Of a stretch of DNA of 64,000 nt, positions 57,352 through 64,000 are shown piece after piece (positions within the stretch are counted from its first letter, which is position 1; the number at the start of each line of letters is the position of its first letter). The position numbers and the translations under genes are program-made. The stretch is taken from assembly GCF_013255915.1 (NCBI RefSeq), contig NZ_CP053896.1, positions 3,038,001 through 3,102,000 of the forward strand, written 5' to 3'. This DNA comes from Providencia rettgeri (GTDB lineage: Bacteria; Pseudomonadota; Gammaproteobacteria; Enterobacterales; Enterobacteriaceae). The notes under the pieces are model-generated. The model was not told where the DNA came from. It worked only from the letters and a program-made list of their open reading frames with translations, and made no database searches.

Positions 57352-58770
57352 ATGGCTATAACTAGAAGAAAATTTTTGATTGGCGGTGGTGTTGTTGCCG
57401 TTGCTGCAGGGGCTGGAATTTTAACTCCAATGTTAACGCGTGAAGGTCGATTTGTTCCTGGTAAGCCACGACATGGCTTTGTTGCAGGAACTGAAGGCCC
57501 TCTACCACAGCAAGCTGACGTCGTTGTTATTGGTGCTGGAATTCTGGGGATCATGACCGCAATTGAGCTGGTTGGACGTGGTTTAGATGTTGTTATTGTT
57601 GAAAAAGGTAACATCGCAGGCGAGCAATCATCCCGCTTCTACGGCCAAGTTATCACTTATAAAATGCCAGATGAAACCTTCTTACTCCACCACTTAGGCA
57701 AACAACGTTGGAGAGAGATGAACGCGAAAGTCGGTGCAGATACAAGCTATCGTACTCAAGGCCGCGTTGAAGTGCCATTCGATGAAGAAGATCTTGTCAA
57801 TGTTAGAGAGTGGATTGATACTCGCAGTAAAAATGTCGGTTCAGATATTCCATTCAAAACACGCATTATCGAAGGTGCTGAACTCAACCAACGTTTAAAC
57901 GGTGCGCAGTCTAAATGGACCATTGCAGGGTTTGAAGAAGACTCTGGTAGCTTAGATGCTGAAATTGCAACCTTCGTCATGGCTGATTACGCGAAAAAAT
58001 TAGGAATAAAAATTTATACTAACTGTGCAGCAAGAGGTTTAGAAACTCAAGCAGGCGTAATTTCTGATGTCGTCACCGAGAAAGGGCCTATCAAGACCTC
58101 ACGTGTTGTTGTGGCAGGTGGCGTCTGGTCAAGGCTGTTTATGCAAAACTTAGGTGTGGATGTCCCAACATTACCAGCTTATCAATCTCAACAACTGATC
58201 ACCGGTTCACCAACTGCACCGGGGGGTAACGTTGCTTTACCGGGGAATATTTTCTTCCGTGAACAAGCAGATGGTACCTATGCAACATCTCCTCGTGTGA
58301 TTGTTGCACCGGTTGTTAAAGACTCCTTCGTCTATGGCTATAAATACATTCCACTGCTATCTATGCCTGATTTCCCTGTGCATATTTCATTAAATGAACA
58401 ATTAATTAATTCATTTACTGAGCCAACAAGCTGGAAACTGGATGAAGTTTCACCATTTGAAAAACACAGAAATATGACGGCATTACCTGATTTACCAGAG
58501 CTGAATGCATCATTTGAGAAATTAAAAACAGAATTCCCTGCATTTAAGGATTCTAAACTGATTGACCAATGGAGTGGTGCTATGGCCATCGCACCAGATG
58601 AGCACCCAATCATTTCTCAAGTCAATGAATATCCTGGTCTAGTTATCAATACTGCCACAGGCTGGGGGATGACCGAAAGCCCAGTTTCTTCCGAGCTCAC
58701 AGCTGACTTGCTATTAGGCAAAGAACCCTCACTGAATGTGAAACCATTTAGTCTGTACAGATTTAGTTAA
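57352..58770 (+). CDS. Membrane L-amino acid deaminase
   Basis: This FAD enzyme oxidatively deaminates L-amino acids to 2-oxo acids and ammonia without releasing peroxide, passing electrons to the respiratory chain. The 472 residues match Proteus-type deaminases. ITRRKFLIGGGVVA is a Tat-like or membrane-anchor start; the FAD-binding GxGxxG is in VVVIGAGILGIMTA; YRTQGRVEV and FEEDSGSLDAE recur in relatives. The family has phenylalanine- and basic-amino-acid-preferring types. This enzyme underlies the phenylalanine-deaminase test. Own terminator. Confidence 0.93.
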   Translation: MAITRRKFLIGGGVVAVAAGAGILTPMLTREGRFVPGKPRHGFVAGTEGPLPQQADVVVIGAGILGIMTAIELVGRGLDVVIVEKGNIAGEQSSRFYGQVITYKMPDETFLLHHLGKQRWREMNAKVGADTSYRTQGRVEVPFDEEDLVNVREWIDTRSKNVGSDIPFKTRIIEGAELNQRLNGAQSKWTIAGFEEDSGSLDAEIATFVMADYAKKLGIKIYTNCAARGLETQAGVISDVVTEKGPIKTSRVVVAGGVWSRLFMQNLGVDVPTLPAYQSQQLITGSPTAPGGNVALPGNIFFREQADGTYATSPRVIVAPVVKDSFVYGYKYIPLLSMPDFPVHISLNEQLINSFTEPTSWKLDEVSPFEKHRNMTALPDLPELNASFEKLKTEFPAFKDSKLIDQWSGAMAIAPDEHPIISQVNEYPGLVINTATGWGMTESPVSSELTADLLLGKEPSLNVKPFSLYRFS

Positions 58771-58794
58771 TACATGTTTGTAAAATTTGCTCAC

Positions 58795-58823
58795 AAAAAC
58801 CCTTCTATATGAAGGGTTTTTTT
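58795..58823 (+). terminator. Terminator after the deaminase gene
   Basis: AAAACCCTTC, TATAT, GAAGGGTTTTTTT. Confidence 0.92.
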
Positions 58824-58880
58824 ATTGCCTATTGTGGCTCTATTGCTTAGTATTCGAAACTTAAATCAAATGGAGTGATT

Positions 58881-59237
58881 ATGAATAAATTACTATTAGC
58901 AATAACGATTTCACTATTAAGCGCCACTGCTTTCGCTGAAAAAACGTATACCGTAGAGCAATTAGAGGACATGATTGCTGACAACAATAAACCACAAATT
59001 GCCGTGCCGGTTTTAAATGGCTCAATAGCAAAAGACGACTTTCCAACGTGTAAATCAGGGTTAATCGAGTGGCTTGAGGGCGTTGAAAAATACCCTGTTA
59101 CCATTGAAAAAGATATTGATGGCGAAGATTTTTCTGCCACTATTTGGGCTGAATCTAATGCGTTTTTAGTTTCTTGCGTTAAAAATGGCAGCAATGCAAA
59201 AGCAGTTCGCATGAGCGCCGAATATTTAGATAATTAA
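58881..59237 (+). CDS. Small periplasmic protein of unknown function
   Basis: A 118-residue exported protein: signal peptide MNKLLLAITISLLSATAFA cut near residue 19, then a mature part with two cysteines (FPTCKSG and VSCVKNG) that could form a disulfide. ATG at 58881 with GGAG six bases upstream is preferred to the upstream GTG. It is separated from the deaminase by a strong terminator. I do not recognise the family. Confidence 0.8.
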   Translation: MNKLLLAITISLLSATAFAEKTYTVEQLEDMIADNNKPQIAVPVLNGSIAKDDFPTCKSGLIEWLEGVEKYPVTIEKDIDGEDFSATIWAESNAFLVSCVKNGSNAKAVRMSAEYLDN

Positions 59238-59444
59238 CCCCCATCTTTTTTCAGCAATTTAAAGGCTCATTGTCTAGTTTTGAGTCTTTAATATTTCCCC
59301 CTATTTTTCCTAAATACGAAAATATGAAAAAACTTTTCAACTGGAACGATTCACTTCACATTTATTGCTGAATTAAATTGAGAGGAGTATTACACTTGGT
59401 CTTTAACATTTCTAATACACCCAGTAACAATTGTAAGGCAGACC

Positions 59445-59852
59445 ATGAGCTCCATCGCTGACGATGTCATCGCACAAAAAATTGAGCAATCCATTTCTCG
59501 CGTCTCTAAAGTCGTATTTCCAACAACGACTAACCACCACAGTACTTTGTTTGGTGGTACCGCCCTAGCTTGGATGGATGAAGTTTCTTTTATTACCGCA
59601 ACACGGTTTAGCCGTAAACGCCTCGTTACGGTATCAACTGAGAAAATTAACTTTACCCACCCAATCCCTTCAGGGACCATTGTTGAGTTAGTAGGTAAAG
59701 TTATTCGAGTCGGAAGAACCAGTTTAACGGTCAACGTATCGATTTTTCTAGAAGATATGTATTCAGATGGTCGTGAAGAAGTAATACATGGCCAGTTTAA
59801 TTTTGTTGCAATTGATGACAACGGAAAACCCACGCCATTATTTGAGTCATAA
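59445..59852 (+). CDS. Hotdog-fold acyl-CoA thioesterase
   Basis: A 135-residue cytosolic hotdog thioesterase that hydrolyses acyl-CoA. NHHSTLFGGTALAWMDEVSF carries the catalytic Asp in the family pattern (N...L/F/G-G...D), followed by VTVSTEKINFTHPIPSGTIV. It resembles YciA, but is not clearly its ortholog. AAGG lies nine bases before ATG. The physiological substrate is unknown. It has its own terminator. Confidence 0.9.
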   Translation: MSSIADDVIAQKIEQSISRVSKVVFPTTTNHHSTLFGGTALAWMDEVSFITATRFSRKRLVTVSTEKINFTHPIPSGTIVELVGKVIRVGRTSLTVNVSIFLEDMYSDGREEVIHGQFNFVAIDDNGKPTPLFES

Positions 59853-60366
59853 GCTTTCTTAAGCCGTTAAAGTAAAAATTTTTCGCATATTGCTGAAGGT
59901 GTGAATTCTGTAAATTTCGATTCACACCTTTCTTATAGCACATACTATTTAATTTATTTTTTCACTTTTTATGTGTTTTATATCGAGATTTTATTAGCAT
60001 AAGATATTTTTCTAAAATAATCGCCCAAAGCTTACTTATATTACCACCTGATTTATATGATTTTTCAACCACTTTCTTTATTAAGATCTTGTTACAATAA
60101 ACACATAAAATGACTAAGAAACATTAAATTTCATACTTCAATATATTGTAATTTTTATTACATATTGATATTTTTCAATTAAAATCGTAGAGTATAGAAG
60201 TAATCAATTATCCTAAAAATGCGTAAAAAGATGAGCGTGTAGCTTATTTTACATTACGTATTTTGATGTAAATTCTCTTTGTATAATATACTTTGTTGAC
60301 AGTAAATCTCATCGAGACATTTTATTAAAAAATAGAAATAAACAACGCTAATATAAGACATCAATC
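59853..60366. other. AT-rich gap upstream of the Sel1-repeat gene
   Basis: No gene in 514 bases. It begins with the terminator of the thioesterase gene; the remainder is very AT-rich with no recognised site. Confidence 0.5.
59896..59930 (+). terminator. Terminator after the thioesterase gene
   Basis: AAGGTGTGAAT, loop, ATTCACACCTT and a T-rich tail. Confidence 0.8.
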
Positions 60367-60936
60367 ATGCTTAGAATTCTCTCATTTATTATTTTATGTG
60401 CTTTTTCAATTAACCTAAGTGTTGCTGCAGTTCCCAAAGAAACCATCAAACGTATCGAACAGGAGGCACAAAAAGGGGATATAAAAGCGCAAGTCATGTT
60501 GGGAATTGGCTATTACCTTGGGAATGAGCTTAAACAGGACTATGGTAAAGCAAAAAAATGGCTAACGATGGCATCAAATAAAGGTAATTCTGATGCTCAG
60601 TTATTTTTAGGTGATATGTATTTAAACGGTAATGGTGTTGAAGCCAACCTCGAAACTGCCATGGATCTGTTTGAGAAATCAGCCAATAAAGGCAATGTTG
60701 AAGCTCAGAATTATATGGGCCAATTTTACTATCAAGGTATTGGTGTAAAACAAAACTATATTACGGCTTTTGAATGGTTCAAAAAATCTGCTGATAAAAA
60801 ATTCCCACCAGCGCAATATCAAGTAGGTAAAATGCTAGAAAGTGGTGAAGGAATTGAAATAAACGAAAAATCTGCAGCTGAATATCTAGCTCAAGCCTGT
60901 AAAGCTGGTTTAAAAGAAGCCTGCGTAAAAAAATAA
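60367..60936 (+). CDS. Exported Sel1-repeat protein
   Basis: A 189-residue protein: signal peptide to ~21, then four to five Sel1-type TPR-like repeats with the ~36-residue period, for example AQVMLGIGYYLG, AQLFLGDMYLNGNGV, AQNYMGQFYYQGIGV and AQYQVGKMLESGEGI. Such proteins are adaptors for protein-protein contact, several in the periplasm. The C-terminus has two cysteines. Partner unknown; no operon neighbours. Confidence 0.9.
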   Translation: MLRILSFIILCAFSINLSVAAVPKETIKRIEQEAQKGDIKAQVMLGIGYYLGNELKQDYGKAKKWLTMASNKGNSDAQLFLGDMYLNGNGVEANLETAMDLFEKSANKGNVEAQNYMGQFYYQGIGVKQNYITAFEWFKKSADKKFPPAQYQVGKMLESGEGIEINEKSAAEYLAQACKAGLKEACVKK

Positions 60937-60962
60937 ATCTGACTTAGTATTTCCCGCCATTT

Positions 60963-60994
60963 GCCTGATGTCGCTCATTATAATGACATCGGGC
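60963..60994 (+). terminator. Hairpin after the Sel1-repeat gene
   Basis: GCCTGATGTC and GACATCGGGC pair (one mismatch), with TTTTTT starting eight bases later. Confidence 0.6.
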
Positions 60995-61134
60995 ACTTCT
61001 ATTTTTTGATAAAAAATCTTATTACGGCTACTTGCTCACACCCTTTCACCAATAAATTCATTACTATTAATAATCAAATTCACAATGTATGATATTGGTC
61101 TAAGCTTATAATATAAAAGAAAAAGGGAGATATT

Positions 61135-61572
61135 ATGTACAATACAATTTTAGTACCGATCGATGTAACCGAAGATGCTCTCACTAATTTATTAGTTCCT
61201 CATGTTAACTCACTACAAAAATTGAACGATGCAACAGTACACTTTCTTGCCGTAACCGCACCAATTTCAAATTATTTGCGCTACGGTGGCACAATCTTAC
61301 CAGGGGACTTCCCTGATGATGAAAAACAAGCTGAAATCATTCTTAGCGAGTTAAAAGAAAAAATTAAATTATTTGATATCCCTGCAGATAAAGTAAAGGC
61401 AAAAGCAACCGTCGGTTCTGTTAAAGACGAAATTTTGGCAACAGCAGAAGATATTAACGCCGATATAATTTTATTAGGTTCGCGCCGCCCGAGTATGTCA
61501 ACCTATTTGCTCGGTTCTAATGCCGCATCAGTAGTTCGCTATGCGAAAACTAGCGTATTAGTCGTTCGATAA
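61135..61572 (+). CDS. uspF: Universal stress protein UspF
   Basis: A 145-residue UspA-fold protein (E. coli UspF 144). NTILVPIDVTEDALT at the start, ATVHFLAVTAP, and GSRRPSMSTYLLGSNAASVVRYAKTSVLVV at the end, which is the nucleotide-binding tail GSNAAxVVRxA of the ATP-binding UspF/UspG type. UspF affects adhesion, fimbriation and stress tolerance in E. coli. GGGAG lies six bases before the ATG. Confidence 0.92.
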   Translation: MYNTILVPIDVTEDALTNLLVPHVNSLQKLNDATVHFLAVTAPISNYLRYGGTILPGDFPDDEKQAEIILSELKEKIKLFDIPADKVKAKATVGSVKDEILATAEDINADIILLGSRRPSMSTYLLGSNAASVVRYAKTSVLVVR

Positions 61573-61737
61573 TAAAGGCTAAAGTGCTATTTGCTGCCAA
61601 ATAAACGCATTTTACAAATAAAAGGTTTAGCCTTAATGATTGTTACAAAAAACAGCAAAGACACACACTTTATGAGGCTATTTATGCACTCATTTAGGGT
61701 AAATTAAAGACTCATAAACATTTTCGTGACTTTCACG

Positions 61738-61763
61738 CCCTGCTTTTTTAGCAGGGTTTTTTT
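61738..61763 (+). terminator. Terminator between uspF and the acetyltransferase gene
   Basis: CCCTGC, loop, GCAGGG followed by TTTTTTT. Confidence 0.9.
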
Positions 61764-61766
61764 ATG

Positions 61767-62243
61767 CTATAAAACTGATGAATGTTTTAATCTAAAACGC
61801 TTAAAAGGAATACCGTCAAAATCAACGATGGCTTCCTCAATAAAACCATAACGCAAAATTGCTGATACTTTCTTACGTGTTAACGGTAAGTGTATCGTGA
61901 CTGACTCAACCTTCAATGATGTAAATGCCTTATTAATTATATTATTAACAATATATTTTCCCTTTCCCCAAAACTTAGGATGTAAAACTAAAGCTAAATC
62001 CGCATCGCCCGCTTCATTTTGTAGCCCTCCCCAACCAGCAAACTGGCCATCAACTATAATGGCCCATACGCCATAGCCATATTGCTCCCAATGCTGCTCT
62101 TTTCCTATGACCCACTGACGGCAGGCCTGTTCATCGAATTGATTACTCCCTAAAGGCATATGTTCGAGTACGGCTGGATGAGTATTTAATGCGATAAGAT
62201 CTGCAATACTAATTTGATTTAGCTGTAAAAACTGAATAGGCAT
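61767..62243 (-). CDS. GNAT-family N-acetyltransferase
   Basis: A ~158-residue acetyltransferase of the RimJ/RimL-like type: YGVWAIIVDGQFAGWGGLQ and the acetyl-CoA loop region VLHPKFWGKGKYIVNNII are visible. The substrate is unknown. The start is unsure: ATG 62243 or GTG 62261; neither has a strong ribosome site. Just downstream of agp on the same strand but beyond the agp terminator. Confidence 0.75.
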   Translation of the reverse strand: MPIQFLQLNQISIADLIALNTHPAVLEHMPLGSNQFDEQACRQWVIGKEQHWEQYGYGVWAIIVDGQFAGWGGLQNEAGDADLALVLHPKFWGKGKYIVNNIINKAFTSLKVESVTIHLPLTRKKVSAILRYGFIEEAIVDFDGIPFKRFRLKHSSVL

Positions 62244-62303
62244 CGTGACTGTTTTGTCCACATAAGAGATTCATAAACCGAAAATATAATTTAGCTATCA
62301 TCC

Positions 62304-62336
62304 CAAAAAATAATGCCCCACTCAAGTTAGCGGGGC
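62304..62336 (-). terminator. Terminator after agp
   Basis: GCCCCGCTAACT..AGTGGGGC stem followed by ATTATTTTTT on the minus strand. Confidence 0.85.
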
Positions 62337-62351
62337 ACTTAGGCTTTGTTA

Positions 62352-63605
62352 TTACTGTTCTAGGGCTGTCGCCATGACTTTTTGGAAATCCTCCCAAGAA
62401 CAATAACCGCTTTTATCAATTGGACACCCTTTTAGCTCTAATGTGATATGTTTAGGAGGGGTCTGTAATGATAAATAGGTGTTATCCCTCAGCTGATCTG
62501 CTGTTTGATAAACATATTCTACTTTCATAAAATCTTTATTAGCTTGCTTATCCGTCCAGCGTTGGAATACTAATTTCCCCCCAATCGGGGTATGCTCATA
62601 CTGCTCTGGTAATTGATATGGCTTAAAATCCATTGCTGACATCAATGACGCAATATTCGAATCATGACCGACTAAGAATATAAATTTTGCGGTTTCTCCT
62701 TTATCGACCGAAACAAAACCTTTATCGATATAATTTAGTATTGGATGTGCGACATTTTTTGCAATAATTTTTGGTGTAAATAACGTTTCTTGGTAAGCAT
62801 TTTTTAACGTATTCAGTTTTTTCCATTTTTCAGGGGTATTCACAAGCCCCCAAGCGACTTCATTTGCAGGAAAACCTTCATAGTATTGAAGGTCTATTGC
62901 ATCCACCGCTGAATTTGCAATTTTTAATGGACCACTGACGCCCGGTTCTTTTTCTGCTTCAATAATAAAACTGTTTTTTTGACTATTTAAATTACATAAC
63001 TTATCTGTTTTACATTTTTGAGAATCTTTAATGTTCAATACACTATCTAATTCTTCATAACCCGCAGTTAGTGATAAACCTTTAAAATATTTTTCCATCT
63101 CAGCGAGTGCCTGTTGCTTAAATTCAGGAGAGGCATTCGTAATAATTGGGTTAAAAACAGGGTCCATCTTACCAATTTCAGGCTGATGATGAATATTTAC
63201 CTTGCATCCAGGAAAGGCTCCTGCTGCAAAAAATTGGGCAGTTGCTATCGTCCTTTGTAGACTATTTGTATAAAGGTATATATCTTCGTTACTCGTTGGA
63301 CACAGTTCATCTGCAAGTAATTTATTTTGGTCTATCCATTCCCTAAAATAATGCCCCATATAGACTTCAAGTGCGCCACCTTTCGTTGTGAGATATCCAC
63401 TTTGTGCATCCCAAGCAGGCCATTTTTTATCAGTTACTTCAGTAAGAATACCGGTATTTACAATAGGTGTACGTAAATTATGGCGACTAAGGACTAAAAC
63501 TTGATCCAAAACCATATCTGCTTTGGTCTCTGTATTCGCCAATGCAGGTGCAATAGGTGTTAATAATGCCGCGGATAAACAGAGAGTTAGTAATTTATAT
63601 TTCAT
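62352..63605 (-). CDS. agp: Periplasmic glucose-1-phosphatase Agp
   Basis: A histidine acid phosphatase of 417 residues (E. coli 413). Signal peptide to ~23 (TPIAPALA). The catalytic motif is LSRHNLRTP at ~39-47, with Asn in place of the Gly of phytases, as in Agp, and the proton donor is in VGHDSNIASL. NSLQRTIATAQFFAAGAFPGC and EPGVSGPL match Agp. It frees phosphate and glucose from glucose-1-phosphate. Six or more cysteines could form disulfides. Confidence 0.94.
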   Translation of the reverse strand: MKYKLLTLCLSAALLTPIAPALANTETKADMVLDQVLVLSRHNLRTPIVNTGILTEVTDKKWPAWDAQSGYLTTKGGALEVYMGHYFREWIDQNKLLADELCPTSNEDIYLYTNSLQRTIATAQFFAAGAFPGCKVNIHHQPEIGKMDPVFNPIITNASPEFKQQALAEMEKYFKGLSLTAGYEELDSVLNIKDSQKCKTDKLCNLNSQKNSFIIEAEKEPGVSGPLKIANSAVDAIDLQYYEGFPANEVAWGLVNTPEKWKKLNTLKNAYQETLFTPKIIAKNVAHPILNYIDKGFVSVDKGETAKFIFLVGHDSNIASLMSAMDFKPYQLPEQYEHTPIGGKLVFQRWTDKQANKDFMKVEYVYQTADQLRDNTYLSLQTPPKHITLELKGCPIDKSGYCSWEDFQKVMATALEQ

Positions 63606-63826
63606 TAAGATACCCCTACGATTAAATCAACAAAGAAAAATACGTTTATCGCTATATAAAAAATTTGGCGAGAAAATTACGCCGTAACTTATCTAATAAT
63701 GACGAAGTTGACTTTTTTTTCTGCGATAAATATCTCAAAAACAACCTTAAAGTAAATTTAAAACCAGCGGTTGACATAAGAAAAGCAAAAGTTAATATTT
63801 TCCAGTCAATATACGGAGACAATATA

Positions 63827-64000
63827 ATGATAGTCCAAAGCGCTACACGTGCACACGATGATGATATTATTCGTGTTTGGGAGTCTTCAGTGAGGGCAAC
63901 TCACCATTTTTTAACTGAAGAAAAAATTGCTGAACTAAAAATTGCTATCAAAGATATTTATTTACCACATTTAGCTGTTTTTGTGACATTCGATAGCGCA
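63827..64000 (+). CDS. GNAT acetyltransferase, YjaB-like (cut by window end)
   Basis: An open frame from ATG 63827 (MIVQSATRAHDDDIIRVW) with CGGAG seven bases upstream runs to the edge, 58 codons. ESSVRATHHFLTEEKIAELK is typical of the YjaB type of N-acetyltransferase (~145 residues). The acetyl-CoA-binding part is outside the window. Confidence 0.8.
   Translation, partial: MIVQSATRAHDDDIIRVWESSVRATHHFLTEEKIAELKIAIKDIYLPHLAVFVTFDSA

Noticed and set aside
1..64000. CRISPR arrays, prophage, insertion sequences, rRNA
   Set aside because: No regularly spaced repeats, transposase, integrase or rRNA sequence was seen in the window.

Overview
The window is chromosomal DNA, AT-rich, from a gammaproteobacterium of the family Morganellaceae, most likely Providencia. 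Three things point there: a membrane-type L-amino acid deaminase of the kind behind the phenylalanine-deaminase test of Proteus, Providencia and Morganella; a complete tetrathionate reductase locus; and flagellar, chemotaxis and housekeeping genes that are close but not identical to those of Escherichia coli. I cannot fix the species from sequence alone.

Layout. 1-16.8 kb is a minus-strand motility block: flhD-flhC, motA-motB, cheA-cheW, two chemoreceptor genes, cheR-cheB-cheY-cheZ, then flhB and flhA (cut by the window edge). Between cheZ and flhB sits a 1.8-kb insert with a CcdAB-type toxin-antitoxin pair, an unrecognised zinc-ribbon-like protein and an orphan XRE-type antitoxin-like regulator. 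16.8-20.8 kb is AT-rich accessory DNA: a 1.6-kb region upstream of flhDC with a perfect FNR-box match, an orphan HicB-like gene, a membrane acyltransferase and a tRNA-Lys(CTT). 21-28.5 kb carries cycA and the divergent proline genes putP/putA with GTTGCA PutA-type operators between them. 28.7-35.2 kb has a stand-alone fliZ, a small lipoprotein, the magnesium/virulence operon mgtC-mgtB with a previously unlisted leader peptide and hairpin between the two genes, dsrB and cspC. 35.6-42.2 kb has ylaC, three tRNA-Asn genes (two in a duplicated unit) around a decapitated LysR gene, pyrC, bssS, an rcsA-like gene, a small heat-shock protein and trhO. 42.4-51.8 kb has a DUF1007/NicO metal exporter pair and ttrBCA with divergent ttrSR. 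51.9-64 kb has lpxL, mdtG, a POT peptide transporter, a PhzF-family protein, the L-amino acid deaminase, an acyl-CoA thioesterase, a Sel1-repeat protein, uspF, two GNAT acetyltransferases (one cut by the edge) and agp.

How the parts fit. FlhD4C2 would switch on the flagellar classes; the che/mot genes form the sensory and stator parts; FliZ and an RcsA-like regulator elsewhere in the window are known in relatives to feed back on flhDC. Tetrathionate respiration, deaminase, proline and D-amino acid/glycine uptake suit growth on amino acids with or without oxygen in the gut or in tissue. The mgtC-mgtB operon shows Mg2+-response architecture, with what I read as an MgtL-type leader placed between the genes instead of upstream of mgtA.
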